Shown piece by piece: positions 33,260-42,048 of a stretch of 64,000 nt of DNA. The DNA is taken from positions 62,001 to 126,000 of the forward strand of contig CALCOY010000016.1 in the NCBI GenBank assembly GCA_937897325.1, written 5' to 3'. Under the pieces are notes generated by a model that was given only the letters and a program-made list of their open reading frames with translations, was not told where the DNA came from and searched no databases. The DNA comes from an uncultured Shimia sp. Lineage in GTDB: Bacteria; Pseudomonadota; Alphaproteobacteria; Rhodobacterales; Rhodobacteraceae. The first letter of the stretch is position 1, and each line of letters begins with the position of its first letter. The position numbers were made by a program, and so were the translations under genes.

Positions 33260-34342
33260 TCACCGATTGTTCGAGAAGGTGAAAAGCGACTGTAGCGCAT
33301 ACATCACCCGGTCGAGCAGGAAACCGATGATCCCGATGGTGAAGACAGCCACCATGATCTTCGCAAGTGACGAGGATGAACCGTTCTGGAACTCATCCCA
33401 GACGAATTTTCCAAGGCCGGGATTTTGTGCCAGCATTTCAGCAGCGATCAGGACCATCCAGCCAACACCAAGGCTGAGGCGCAGACCAGTGAAGATCAGC
33501 GGAAGAGCAGACGGCAGCACCAACTTGGTGATCTTGGTCCATGTGTTCATCTTCAAGACTTTGGAAACGTTGATCAAATCCTTGTCGATCGAAGACACAC
33601 CAAGCGCCGTGTTGATCAGTGTGGGCCAGAGCGAACACAGCGTCACCGTGATGGCCGAGATCAGGAATGATTTCGCAAACCAACCGTCGTTGGTCACGTA
33701 AACAGCCGAGACAACCATGGTCACAATGGGCAGCCATGCCAGCGGAGAAACCGGTTTGAAGATCTGGATGAGCGGGTTCAGGGCCGCGTTCGCGGTGACG
33801 GAAAGACCGGCCATGATGCCCAGGGGAACGGCCACAATCGTTGCGATTAGAAACCCAAAGAAGACCGTCTTGATCGAAGTCCAAATCTGCGTGTAGTAGC
33901 TGGGCGCACCCGTATAAGCCCTTGTTTTGACTTCATCTGCGCGGCCCGCATCAATCAGCTTTTGATTGCGCTCCGCGACCATGGCTTCGAACTTGGCGCG
34001 TCTTTCGGCCTTGGCGATTGCATCCTGATGCAGGTTGACAGCTTCACCCCAAACCTGTGCCGGTCCGGGCACCGCGCCAAGGGATGTCTGGACCTGAGGC
34101 GCCAGTGTACCCCACATCAAAAGAAACGCCGAAATCGCCAGAAGCGGCACCGCCAGAAGGCGCCAGATATCGGTGAGTTGCGCTTTTGGATTATCACCCG
34201 CAAGGGCCTTCAGGACCGGCGTCAACCAGGCCAGTCCAAGGACCTGAAACCACTTATCAGCAGCGTTAATGCGGGTGAAGAGCCGCGCCTTCCGGGCCTC
34301 TTTGGCCTGCGCGTCGGTAAAGTCTGGATCGAGCGTTGTCAT
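33260..34342 (-). CDS. nrtB: Nitrate ABC transporter permease NrtB
   Basis: A 360-residue permease, longer at its N-terminus than cyanobacterial NrtB (~275). A cytoplasmic segment and one helix (about 50-72: LLAVPLLAISAFLLMWGTLAP) precede the transport core. It contains the EAA-like loop and the binding segment LGVGWMVLIAAEMLAQNPGLGKFVWDEFQ, typical of the nitrate/taurine class. It works as a dimer with the double ATPase and with NrtA. The 118 bases before it (34343-34460) hold a repeat and a strong hairpin between nrtA and nrtB. Confidence 0.92.
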   Translation of the reverse strand: MTTLDPDFTDAQAKEARKARLFTRINAADKWFQVLGLAWLTPVLKALAGDNPKAQLTDIWRLLAVPLLAISAFLLMWGTLAPQVQTSLGAVPGPAQVWGEAVNLHQDAIAKAERRAKFEAMVAERNQKLIDAGRADEVKTRAYTGAPSYYTQIWTSIKTVFFGFLIATIVAVPLGIMAGLSVTANAALNPLIQIFKPVSPLAWLPIVTMVVSAVYVTNDGWFAKSFLISAITVTLCSLWPTLINTALGVSSIDKDLINVSKVLKMNTWTKITKLVLPSALPLIFTGLRLSLGVGWMVLIAAEMLAQNPGLGKFVWDEFQNGSSSSLAKIMVAVFTIGIIGFLLDRVMYALQSLFTFSNNR

Positions 34343-34373
34343 ATCCGGTCCTCGGGGTTTTGGGTCAAAACCG

Positions 34374-34417
34374 ACGTCGGTATCGCGTCGGCACTACGTC
34401 GGTATCGTGTCGGTGCC
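34374..34417. repeat. Two tandem 22-bp repeats in the nrtA-nrtB spacer
   Basis: Units 34374-34395 and 34396-34417 share ACGTCGGTATCG(C/T)GTCGG(C/T) and differ at a few end positions. The repeat lies between the nrtB start and the nrtA-side hairpin and is not coding. Confidence 0.6.
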
Positions 34418-34421
34418 CGGC

Positions 34422-34466
34422 GGCTGACCGGGGCGGATCCGCCCCGGCCCCGGGGTGGGGTCAGCC
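34422..34466. terminator. Strong hairpin with 20-bp palindrome at the nrtA end
   Basis: A perfect 20-bp palindrome CCGGGGCGGATCCGCCCCGG (34428-34447) sits inside a larger inverted repeat (GGCTGACC at 34422 and GGTCAGCC at 34459) that includes the nrtA stop. No T-run follows, so it probably acts as an RNA-stabilising or attenuating hairpin that keeps nrtA expression above nrtB-nasA. Confidence 0.6.
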
Positions 34467-35828
34467 CTGCACCTCGCTGCCCACAACGATTTGCTCGCCT
34501 TTCAGCCCGATCAACAGGCTTTCCAGATAGGCGTTGGGTGCGCGACCATCGTAGGGAATGCCATCAATGATGTCTTCGGACGGGGTCGGCGCCTTGTAAC
34601 CATCGCTGTCCCAAGGGAAGTCGGCCTCATTTGCCAGGCCATCGTCCACCAGCAACCGCGCCGCTTCGAGGTAAATCTCGGGTTTGTAGACCTTCTTGGC
34701 GATCTCATCATACCAGGCGTCAGTCTTGGCTTCGGGGATCTGCCCCCAACGGCGCATCTGCGTCAGATACCAGATTGCGTCCGAATAGAACGGGTACGTG
34801 GCATTGTAGCGGAAGAACACGTTGAAGTCCGGGATGTCCCGCTTGTCGCCCTTTTCGAATTCGAAGAAGCCTGTCATCGAGTTCGCGATCACATCGTAAT
34901 CTGCCCCCACATATTCCGGACGGCTCAGGATTTCGACCGCTTCGGGGCGGTTGGCGTTGTCGTTTTCATCCAACCAGATTGCCGCGCGGATCAGCGCTTT
35001 GGTCACGGCAAGGGTGGTGTTGGGATACTGCTCGGCGAACTCTGCGGTGATGCCGAAGACTTTTTCGGGGTTGTTCTTCCAAAGCTGATAATCGGTAATG
35101 ACCGGCACACCGATGCCTTTGAAGACCGCCTGCTGGTTCCAGGGTTCACCCACGCAATAGCCGTAGATCGTACCCGCTTCGAGCGTGGCAGGCATTTGCG
35201 GTGGAGGCGTCACGCTGAGGAACACGTCGGCAGCGATCTGGCCCGACACGTTTTCGGGCGAGTAATAGCCAGGGTGCAGACCACCCGCAGCCAGCCAGTA
35301 GCGCAGTTCGTAATTGTGCGTCGAGACGGGGAAAACCATGCCCATGTTAAAAGGTTTGCCATCCGCGCGGTATTCCTCGACCACCGGCGCCAGCGCTTCG
35401 GCACTGATCGGGTGCTGCGGGCGACCGTCATCCATCGAAGGGATGTGCGGGCGCATCTTTTCCCAAACCTCATTTGAGACCGTGATGCCATTGCCGTTCA
35501 AATCCATTGAGAAGGGCGTAATGATGTGCGCCTCTGTGCCGTAGCCGATCGTTGCGGCAAGGGGCTGACCGGCCAGCATATGGGCACCATCAAGCTGCCC
35601 ACTGATCACGCCGTCCAAAAGAACCTTCCAGTTGGCTTGCGCTTCGAGTGTCACAAACAGGCCTTCTTCCAGAAAGTAACCTTGTTCATATGCCACGGCG
35701 AGCGGGGCCATATCTGTCAACTTGATGAACCCAAACGTCAGTTCGTCTTTTTCAAGTTCTAGTAGTTCTGCATAGGCAGGACCTGACAAAAGGGTTGCTG
35801 CCACTATCCCCTTCAAAATGTATTTCAT
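34461..35828 (-). CDS. nrtA: Nitrate ABC transporter periplasmic binding protein NrtA
   Basis: A 455-residue nitrate-binding protein of the CmpA/NrtA family, exported by signal peptide [20 protein letters not shown]. The frame extends further upstream but this ATG (35828, after GAAGGGA) puts the signal peptide first. Family features are [44 protein letters not shown] and the C-terminal [15 protein letters not shown]. It lacks the Cys lipobox of the cyanobacterial lipoprotein, as usual in proteobacteria. The leader in front of it (35829-35950) contains the NasT target and an attenuator, so its transcription is nitrate-responsive. Confidence 0.93.
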   Translation of the reverse strand: MKYILKGIVAATLLSGPAYAELLELEKDELTFGFIKLTDMAPLAVAYEQGYFLEEGLFVTLEAQANWKVLLDGVISGQLDGAHMLAGQPLAATIGYGTEAHIITPFSMDLNGNGITVSNEVWEKMRPHIPSMDDGRPQHPISAEALAPVVEEYRADGKPFNMGMVFPVSTHNYELRYWLAAGGLHPGYYSPENVSGQIAADVFLSVTPPPQMPATLEAGTIYGYCVGEPWNQQAVFKGIGVPVITDYQLWKNNPEKVFGITAEFAEQYPNTTLAVTKALIRAAIWLDENDNANRPEAVEILSRPEYVGADYDVIANSMTGFFEFEKGDKRDIPDFNVFFRYNATYPFYSDAIWYLTQMRRWGQIPEAKTDAWYDEIAKKVYKPEIYLEAARLLVDDGLANEADFPWDSDGYKAPTPSEDIIDGIPYDGRAPNAYLESLLIGLKGEQIVVGSEVQG

Positions 35829-35870
35829 GATTGTTGTCCCTTCGATTGGCGTCCGGGTGTTTCGGACAAA

Positions 35871-35925
35871 CAAAAAGCCGCCGACCAAGAACCGCCGGGA
35901 GGATGGCGGGTGGTCGAGCGGCTTT
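35871..35925 (-). terminator. Attenuator (rho-independent terminator) in the nrtA leader
   Basis: Read on the minus strand: left arm AAAGCCGCTCGACCA (35925-35911), a second small stem inside, right arm TGGTCGGCGGCTTT (35887-35874) and a T-run (TTTTT, 35876-35872). It ends ~45 bases before the nrtA ATG, so it would stop most transcripts before nrtA. The left arm overlaps the NasT-type hairpin P2. Confidence 0.75.
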
Positions 35926-35948
35926 GCTCAGTGATCCCTGTCTAGGGA
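35915..35948 (-). promoter_or_regulatory. ANTAR (NasT) RNA target in the nrtA leader
   Basis: P2 is a hairpin TGAGC-AAAGCC-GCTCG (minus strand, 35930-35915): a stem with a six-base loop having A at position 1 and G at position 4, the signature of ANTAR-binding loops. Its right side is the left arm of the terminator, so P2 and the terminator exclude each other. A second hairpin, TCCCTAGACAGGGA (35948-35935), lies four bases upstream at the P1 place, but its loop does not fit the A1/G4 rule. The layout matches the NasT/NasR model. Confidence 0.65.
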
Positions 35949-36086
35949 AATGATTTGGCGACAGACAACATCGCCGGTCGTTGGATCAGAAATGCCAGCC
36001 GGGCTTCTATATGTCAGCCTAAATATCGGCGATGCGGCACATATCGGGTGAATTGGACGTATCACGTGCTCGAAATTTATGCGTTG

Positions 36087-37259
36087 CTAAGCATCTGGTT
36101 CAAAAATACGGCCATCGAAAAACGCATCACGCCGCAAAACCAGCTTCCCATGCGCTGATGCGACCGGAGAATCGATGTCGAGCGCGCCTTCAATCTTGGA
36201 AGAGGCACCCGGAAGATCGGCATGTGTTTGGGCCAGCGCGGCGCGGTGCAGGTCCGATCGGAAGACACCGCGGGCCAAACGGGCAGAGGCAGCACGGTCA
36301 AGCCCCGTGCGGGCGGCAAGCTGGTGACCGATCCATTCGGCCTGGCTACGCCACGGAAAGGTGGCCGCCCCCTGATGAAATTCGACGAAGTTCGGGACAT
36401 CGCGCATGTCACCCCCACACGAGATGATCATATGGCCGGACAGGGCCCGATCCACGATTTCAGCAGAAAGATCCAGATAGGCCGGGCGGCTCAACAATTC
36501 GGTTGTCAAAAGCCGCGATGCGGGATCGGCAAGCCAGCGGCCTGCCTTCCAGACGGCACGGATGAGCCTGTCGCGCAAGATGGGCTCGTTTTCGGCCCAG
36601 TCCGAACGAACGGCAAGCACCTTTTCCGGAGAAGAGGCCCAGATCGCGTTGCCCGGCAACAGAAGATCGCCCATCCCGGTCTCGACAACTTTTGACCCCC
36701 ATGGCTCACCCACACAGAAGGCATCAATCTCACCTGCCTCAACCGCGTCGACCATAAGGGGTGGCGGGACGGTTCGGATGTCGACATTCTGCGGCGCGGG
36801 CAGACCGAGCGCGGTGAGCCAATAAAAGACCAGCTCCGCATGCATGGAAAACGGGAACGGCACGCCGATGCGGAGCAATCCGTCGCTTTGGGCGATCAGG
36901 GCAAGACCGGCGGCCCGCGCGTCGTCGAAGGCAAAGTCATGACCCGAGGTGCGCAGCTTTTCCCCGAGGGCGCGACTGACGCCGATGACGTTCCCGTTCA
37001 TCGACAGCATGGAAATGGCGCAAAGGGCGGTGCCGCCGCCGCCAAGGCCAAGGGCCGCCGCAACTGGCACGGGCGACAACATGTGTGCCGCCTCAATATG
37101 CCCAAAGCTGAGCAGATCCCGCAGGGCGGACCAGGAGGGTGCGCGGCGCAGATCAAGGCCGATGCCTTCTTCGGCAGCAAAACCCATTTCGTGCGCCACG
37201 ATCAGCGGGGCGGCATCGACCAGCGGGATAAACCCGACCGAGAGGGTGGCGGCTTTCAA
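36087..37259 (-). CDS. nasS: Nitrate/nitrite sensor NasS (cytoplasmic NrtA-like)
   Basis: A 390-residue NrtA-related protein without signal peptide, starting MKAATLSVGFIPLVDAAPLI. Family residues are MLSPVPVAAALGLGG and GNVIGVSRALG, with the C-terminal RLARGVFRSDLHRAALAQTH. NasS binds nitrate or nitrite in the cytoplasm and releases NasT to act on RNA. It overlaps nasT by ATGA (37256-37259), so the two partners are made together. Its lack of a signal peptide and its neighbour distinguish it from NrtA (34461-35828). The 258 bases downstream contain the nrtA leader. Confidence 0.9.
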   Translation of the reverse strand: MKAATLSVGFIPLVDAAPLIVAHEMGFAAEEGIGLDLRRAPSWSALRDLLSFGHIEAAHMLSPVPVAAALGLGGGGTALCAISMLSMNGNVIGVSRALGEKLRTSGHDFAFDDARAAGLALIAQSDGLLRIGVPFPFSMHAELVFYWLTALGLPAPQNVDIRTVPPPLMVDAVEAGEIDAFCVGEPWGSKVVETGMGDLLLPGNAIWASSPEKVLAVRSDWAENEPILRDRLIRAVWKAGRWLADPASRLLTTELLSRPAYLDLSAEIVDRALSGHMIISCGGDMRDVPNFVEFHQGAATFPWRSQAEWIGHQLAARTGLDRAASARLARGVFRSDLHRAALAQTHADLPGASSKIEGALDIDSPVASAHGKLVLRRDAFFDGRIFEPDA

Positions 37260-37840
37260 GACAATAGCCCGGCAGCTGTGACCAGGGATTCGGCAACATC
37301 GGCAAGCCGCTTGCCCTGATCCATCGCCGCCTTGCGCAGGGCGGCGTAGGCTTCGTCCTCGGTCACGCCGCGGGCCTTCATAATCATGCCCTTGGCGCGG
37401 TCGATCACCTTGCGTTCTTCGAGGGCGCGTTTGGTCTCTTCAAGCTCGGTCCGCATGCGTTGGAACATGCGAAAGCGGGCGATGGCCGCGTCAAGAACGG
37501 GTTTGACTCGCTCTGGCCGCAGCCCATCGACCACGTAGGCGGAAACACCTGCCTCTATCGCGGCGGAGGACAGGCCTGCATCGGACCGGTCAACAAACAT
37601 CGCGACGGGGCGTTCAAGCGGTCCGGAGGCCAGGGCCATTTCTTCCAACATGTCGCGGGACGGGTTGGCAATGTCGATTAGGACGATGTCGGGTTCGCGT
37701 GCCTTGATCTGGCGGGCCAGACTTGTGACTTCCGAAATCACCTGGATGTCAAAATCGCCCGCTTCCCGCAGGGATTCAACAATCTGCAACGCGCGTCCGC
37801 GATCCGCCTCAACCACGATAACTGACAAAGCCGTTCCCAT
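37256..37840 (-). CDS. nasT: Nitrate-responsive antiterminator NasT (ANTAR protein)
   Basis: A 194-residue RNA-binding response-regulator-like protein. The N-terminal receiver-like domain (about 5-115: LSVIVVEADRGRALQIVESL, PDIVLIDIANPSRDM) keeps an Asp at the phospho-acceptor region. The ANTAR domain is C-terminal (about 125-190: ALEERKVIDRAKGMIMKARG, followed by EDEAYAALRKAAMD). ATG 37840 is the start; the longer frame upstream is non-coding. NasT binds paired hairpins in the leader of nitrate genes and allows transcription to read through the terminator; a fitting target is upstream of nrtA. It is coupled to nasS by ATGA. Confidence 0.92.
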   Translation of the reverse strand: MGTALSVIVVEADRGRALQIVESLREAGDFDIQVISEVTSLARQIKAREPDIVLIDIANPSRDMLEEMALASGPLERPVAMFVDRSDAGLSSAAIEAGVSAYVVDGLRPERVKPVLDAAIARFRMFQRMRTELEETKRALEERKVIDRAKGMIMKARGVTEDEAYAALRKAAMDQGKRLADVAESLVTAAGLLS

Positions 37841-37987
37841 GATGTGACGAAACATCAGTGTTGCGAGATCAAGTAAAGAAATACGCTGCGCCGCAGCACG
37901 CAGGTCGGTCGAAATGACTAATCTTTGGGCAAACAGTATGTGGAACCAAAGGCCCGCCATCTGCCGGATGACGATGTGCTCGCTTAA

Positions 37988-38020
37988 GAAAAATGGGCGC
38001 AGGGAATGCCCCGCGCCCAT
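37988..38020 (-). terminator. Terminator after the TRAP-type binding protein gene
   Basis: Stem ATGGGCGC (37993-38000) / GCGCCCAT (38013-38020), with a T-run on the minus strand (complement of AAAAA at 37989-37993). It lies 22 bases after the 38042 stop. Confidence 0.75.
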
Positions 38021-38041
38021 AGCAATATTTTGGATCAGAAC

Positions 38042-39157
38042 TTAGATAAAGTTGAAGAGATCCCGGCTGTGGCGGCGCGCCAGATATTCAGACTGTGTGA
38101 TGCTGCCCGAGCCCATTGCGAGGGTCCGGTAGGCGTCGTAGCTTTCGAAAATCCGACGGGCGAGGTCGTCATCCTCTGCCACACCCGAAACGATGCGCAG
38201 CGAGGTTTCGACCAGCACGTTCCAAACGTCATCGGGCAGAGGTGTCGGTTCCACACCAAACTCACTGATTAACTGGGTAAGCGCCAGACCATTGTTGCCG
38301 TTATAGTCGCTGGTCATCAGCGAGTTTTCGGCATCCGTCGCCATCTCGATCAGCGCCTGATCCTGGGGTTCAAGGCTGTTCCAGAACTCAAGATTCATGC
38401 CAAGCGAAGCCATGGTGCCAGGTTCGTGGAAGCCAGGATAAATGTAGCTGGACAGAAGTTTCTGGAAACCGAATTGCAGATCGTTGTAGGGACCCACCCA
38501 TTCGGTCGCGTCGATGGATTTGTCAAACAGGGCTTCAACGATGCCACCGCCCGGCAAAACAACCGGATTGGCGCCCGCATCGGCCAGAACCTGACCACCC
38601 AAGCCGGGCATCCGCATTGTCAGACCTTCGAAGTCCGCCATGCTGGAGATTTCCTTGTCGAACCAGCCGCCCATCTGCACGCCAGTGCTGCCTGCAGCAA
38701 AGGACTTGACATTGAATTGCGCATTCAGCTCATCCCAGAGTTGCTGCCCGCCGCCGAACTTCAGCCAACTGAAAGTCTCAACAGATGTCAGACCCAGAGG
38801 CACGGTGGTGAAGAAGTTGAAGCCGCGGTGCTTGCCCTGAAAGTAATATTCGGCGCTGTGATACATTTCGATCTCACCGTTTTGGGCGGCGTCATGCACA
38901 CCCAGAGGCGGCACGAGCTTGCCCGCACTATAAAGATCGACCTGCAGGCGGCCATCAGATCCGTTGGTGATCGTGTCGGCCACGCGCTGTGCGCCCGGGC
39001 CCAAGCCACCAAGGGACGGCGGCCAGGATGTCGCCATGCGGATGACCCGCGGGCTGTTTTGCGCAATGGCCGGGGCCGCGAGTGCGCCGGCCGCTGCCAC
39101 GGCACCGCCTGACAGGATGGCACGACGCGAAATCGGGGCTTTGGTTGTCGTTGTCAT
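38042..39157 (-). CDS. TRAP-type solute-binding protein (DctP family), orphan
   Basis: A 371-residue exported binding protein of the TRAP DctP/TakP family. It has a Tat-like signal (SRRAILSGGAVAAAGALAAP) and conserved segments: RMATSWPPSLGGLGPGAQRVAD near the start, the GFNFFTTVPLGLT region and EWVGPYNDLQFGFQKL, which with FHEPGTMASLGMNLEFWNSL is typical of the TakP-like keto-acid / taurine-related subgroup. It has no TRAP membrane subunits nearby; the next gene upstream is a related but diverged protein. ATG 39157. It could serve a distant DctQM or act as a sensor partner. The 14 bases downstream are a terminator region. Confidence 0.88.
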   Translation of the reverse strand: MTTTTKAPISRRAILSGGAVAAAGALAAPAIAQNSPRVIRMATSWPPSLGGLGPGAQRVADTITNGSDGRLQVDLYSAGKLVPPLGVHDAAQNGEIEMYHSAEYYFQGKHRGFNFFTTVPLGLTSVETFSWLKFGGGQQLWDELNAQFNVKSFAAGSTGVQMGGWFDKEISSMADFEGLTMRMPGLGGQVLADAGANPVVLPGGGIVEALFDKSIDATEWVGPYNDLQFGFQKLLSSYIYPGFHEPGTMASLGMNLEFWNSLEPQDQALIEMATDAENSLMTSDYNGNNGLALTQLISEFGVEPTPLPDDVWNVLVETSLRIVSGVAEDDDLARRIFESYDAYRTLAMGSGSITQSEYLARRHSRDLFNFI

Positions 39158-39178
39158 TTCAATAACTCCTTCGCGGCC

Positions 39179-40219
39179 TTACAGGCTGGCGATCCTTTTG
39201 CGGCCCCGATAGTAAGCGGCTTCACCAATCTCACTCCAACCGGCGATGTCGGTCAGGAAGTACACATACGCGTCCACCATCGAAGCGCCGTTGTTGCCGC
39301 TGGCAAAGACATCTTCAAGCACGCTGCGCGAGGCGGCGTTCATGGCAGACCAGACCGCATCCGGCATGTCAGCGACGGCAAGCGCATCGCCAAGTTGCTG
39401 GAAGATCAGCGCATTGTCGTGGAACGACTTTGACCGGCTGGTGGCCAATGCGCCGCTGCACGAACGGTCTAGAATAAGGCGGTGCGTGTCCGAAAGACCG
39501 GCCAGCGCGTCAGGCGATACGGTCAGAACTTGCGTGCTGCTGGGGCAATTCGGGTTGGTGCGCATGACCTTGTTGAATGTCCCGGTGAGACCGCGGTTCT
39601 GCATTTCAACGGCGCTGACACCGTCGATAACGTCCAGGTCCGCCCAGTTCACCGCGGGGTCATGCAGGTTCGAAACCGAACTGACACCCATCGCCGCAAG
39701 CGAGCGCATGCCAAGACCGGTCGAGCCAATGCGTTTACCAAGATAGTCGTTGAGGTCGCCAATGGCGTCCTTCGACCACATTGGCAGGCTGCTTTCGTCT
39801 GCGGCAAGGAAGAAGGCCACGCCGTTCTCCTCGCCAAGCATGTCGAGCATGTCGCGGCCGTCGGAGGCGACGACCCAGCTTTCAAGCTCTCCACAGCTCA
39901 TCCCGAACGGCATGTTCGAGAAGAAACCGAAGGACAGGTCCTTTTCAAGGAAGTGGCTGGTCGAGGTCAGGCACATATCTGCCTCGCCCCCTGCAACACG
40001 GTCCAACAATGCCGGGCCATCTGCGACGTCCACGACTTCGCTGTTGATCTGCATTGCGCCATTCGTGGCATTGTTCACCCGGTCTGCGAAGGCTTCCGCC
40101 TGGGCCGCGTCGGTTGCGAACATCCGCAAGGATGTGCCGCCTTGCGCCAGTGCTGGGGTTGCGAGCTGAAACAGTGCCCCGCCGCCAAGACCGGTCTTTA
40201 TGAAGTTTCTGCGTTTCAT
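39179..40219 (-). CDS. Diverged TRAP-type binding-protein paralogue
   Basis: A 346-residue exported protein with a Tat-like signal (KRRNFIKTGLGGGALF, cleavage near LAQ). It is distantly similar to the neighbour 38042-39157 (FATDAAQAEAFADRV, the FFSNMPFGMSCGEL block, IGSTGLGMRSLAAMG, the W-x-D/ND residues and LFxxAAYYRGRKRI tail) but lacks the tight consensus of DctP. It is 21 bases upstream of that gene. Cysteines in the C-terminal half (NCPSSTQ, RSCSGAL) suggest a disulfide. A ligand-binding role is inferred from the fold only. Confidence 0.75.
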   Translation of the reverse strand: MKRRNFIKTGLGGGALFQLATPALAQGGTSLRMFATDAAQAEAFADRVNNATNGAMQINSEVVDVADGPALLDRVAGGEADMCLTSTSHFLEKDLSFGFFSNMPFGMSCGELESWVVASDGRDMLDMLGEENGVAFFLAADESSLPMWSKDAIGDLNDYLGKRIGSTGLGMRSLAAMGVSSVSNLHDPAVNWADLDVIDGVSAVEMQNRGLTGTFNKVMRTNPNCPSSTQVLTVSPDALAGLSDTHRLILDRSCSGALATSRSKSFHDNALIFQQLGDALAVADMPDAVWSAMNAASRSVLEDVFASGNNGASMVDAYVYFLTDIAGWSEIGEAAYYRGRKRIASL

Positions 40220-40259
40220 GTCTTCAATCCATTGTGGTCATCTGGTCGTTGGAGGCGCG

Positions 40260-41834
40260 TTAGCGGATCCAAACTTCCACACGGCGGTTACTGTTTCGGC
40301 CTTCGACAGTGTCGTTGCAACCAACCGGGGCGATCGAGCCATAGGAGGTGACAGAGATGCGATCCCGCGAGATCTGACCGGTCGAGGCATCGATGATGGC
40401 CTGGCTGATCCGTTCGGCCTGTTGCAACGAGAGCAGGCGGTTAAGGTCGTCACGACCAACGCTGTCCGTGAAGCCGAAAAGCAGGATCTCGCGATCGGCG
40501 TTTTCTGGCTGCATTAGGTAGCTGGCGATCCGGACCGCGTCACGGCGAGACTTGTTGTCAAGCTCGGTCGAGCCGGCCTCGAACCGGAATGTGGTCGAGA
40601 TCCGGTCGGCCTGCGTCAGCTCTTGCGTGAGCTGGCGGGTGACCGAAAACTCCTCGGGTGTTTCTGCCGCGAGGATCGCGGATGCGAGGCGCGAGCCATG
40701 CAAGGACATCGGTACAGTCTCCACCGTCTGACCGACAAACCCGGCTTCGAGATATTCGGCCTGGGCGTCGGCTGAGCCTGCGTATGACAGAAGATCCTTA
40801 AGACCTTCTGACAGCGCCTCGCCCGAGGTGTAGACCAGCACACGGCGGGCCAGCGGATATTCTTCGGCCTTCACCGAGAAGTCGGAAGCCAGCGAGAGCG
40901 GGCCACAGACCTGACGGATTGGAAGGCGCTTTGTTTCTTCGGCCAGCGCGTTGCTGACCAAGGAGATCGCAGCCGGATCGGATTTGACGATGGCGGCTGC
41001 CTCGGCCTCATTGGCGACGCGTTCTAGGCGGCGGTTGAGACGCAAACGGTTGGGGCGCATTACACGTTCGTCAAACACCTTTGAGATCGACGACTCATCC
41101 TCGGGCAGGACAATGCGGATCGGCAGATCGGGCCCGCCCAGATCGCTCCAGTTCTGGATCCGACCAGCGGCGATACGGGCCATCACCGGCAAAGAGATGT
41201 CGCGGGTGTTGTTGGTGGGGTGCACGACCGGTACGACTGCATCGAGTGCGACGATGACCTCGCGACCGGGATCACGCAGATCGGGGAAACCTTCGGAGGC
41301 AAGTTGCTCTGCCAAGGCATCTTCGATGGGCGCTGTCGACAGGACGAATTTCTGCTCACCCGAAACGAGAGCGCGGAAGCTTTCTTCCTGCGACGATGCA
41401 GTGATTTCCAGGCGACCCGCCTCTTCGTTCTCATCGTCGGTAAAGTTCAGCGCCGTCGTCGAAAGCGCATCACCGCCTTCACGCTCCATCGACAGGTCAC
41501 GGTTAGCGACGTAGCTGTCGATCAACTCGTTGAAGATGGCCATGGATGGCCGATCGAGAACTGCGAGCGCGCCTGTCAGACCGCTTTCATCCTCGATCAC
41601 CGGGCAGGCTTCGCCGATGCACACAACGGCCGCTGCCGGGATCGTGGTGCGGCCGATTGCCGAATCCAGATCGTAATTTTCGCCATCAAAGCCCATGATC
41701 CGGCCTTGAATGGAGATGTTTCCATCCACCGTCTGGATCGTCACGGTTTGCGACAGGGCCGGCAGGGCCAGGATCGCCAACACGGACGCGACAGACGTCA
41801 ATCTTCGATATTTTCTCGATGTCATCGTTCTCAT
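40260..41834 (-). CDS. PstS-like binding domain fused to an OmpA domain
   Basis: A 524-residue exported protein with three parts. After the signal peptide (about 1-29), residues ~30-80 form a small beta domain (VTIQTVDGNISIQGRIMGFD). Residues ~95-375 resemble phosphate-type (PstS) binding proteins (EGGDALSTTALNF, EEAGRLEITASSQEESFRAL, PVVHPTNNTRDISLPVMARI). Residues ~400-524 are an OmpA peptidoglycan-binding domain (FRFEAGSTELDNKSRRDAV, FGFTDSVGRDDLNRLLSL, RNSNRRVEVWIR). It is 40 bases upstream of 39179-40219, so the three genes form a minus-strand operon. It would be fixed to the cell wall and bind a small anion; substrate unknown. Confidence 0.82.
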   Translation of the reverse strand: MRTMTSRKYRRLTSVASVLAILALPALSQTVTIQTVDGNISIQGRIMGFDGENYDLDSAIGRTTIPAAAVVCIGEACPVIEDESGLTGALAVLDRPSMAIFNELIDSYVANRDLSMEREGGDALSTTALNFTDDENEEAGRLEITASSQEESFRALVSGEQKFVLSTAPIEDALAEQLASEGFPDLRDPGREVIVALDAVVPVVHPTNNTRDISLPVMARIAAGRIQNWSDLGGPDLPIRIVLPEDESSISKVFDERVMRPNRLRLNRRLERVANEAEAAAIVKSDPAAISLVSNALAEETKRLPIRQVCGPLSLASDFSVKAEEYPLARRVLVYTSGEALSEGLKDLLSYAGSADAQAEYLEAGFVGQTVETVPMSLHGSRLASAILAAETPEEFSVTRQLTQELTQADRISTTFRFEAGSTELDNKSRRDAVRIASYLMQPENADREILLFGFTDSVGRDDLNRLLSLQQAERISQAIIDASTGQISRDRISVTSYGSIAPVGCNDTVEGRNSNRRVEVWIR

Positions 41835-42007
41835 TCACTCTGAAGTGGGTCGACTCTCGGACTAGGTGGGCATTGTCGCAAGAATATGTCTAAAGGTTGA
41901 CGAAAAATGGCATCGTTAACGGATACGGGATGCTTTTACCCGATAAAGGCGAAACTTCCTATCGTTCGGGAAACAAATCACACGCAAGGCGTGTAGGCAA
42001 TTTTGCA

Positions 42008-42035
42008 GGCAGGCGCAGAATCGGATGCGCCTGCC
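42008..42035 (-). terminator. Terminator-like hairpin after the 42049 TRAP gene
   Basis: A 10-bp stem, GGCAGGCGCA (42008-42017) and TGCGCCTGCC (42026-42035), 13 bases past the minus-strand stop. The following T-tract is weak. Confidence 0.6.
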
Positions 42036-42048
42036 CGTTCTTGTCGAC

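Noticed and set aside
34455-35477. 340-codon plus-strand frame opposite nrtA
   Set aside because: Antisense shadow of nrtA; nrtA itself has a complete family sequence.
35931-36010. Possible sigma-54 (-24/-12) promoter before nrtA
   Set aside because: GGCAT and downstream bases are only a partial match (GG-N10-CC, not GC), so I do not call it.
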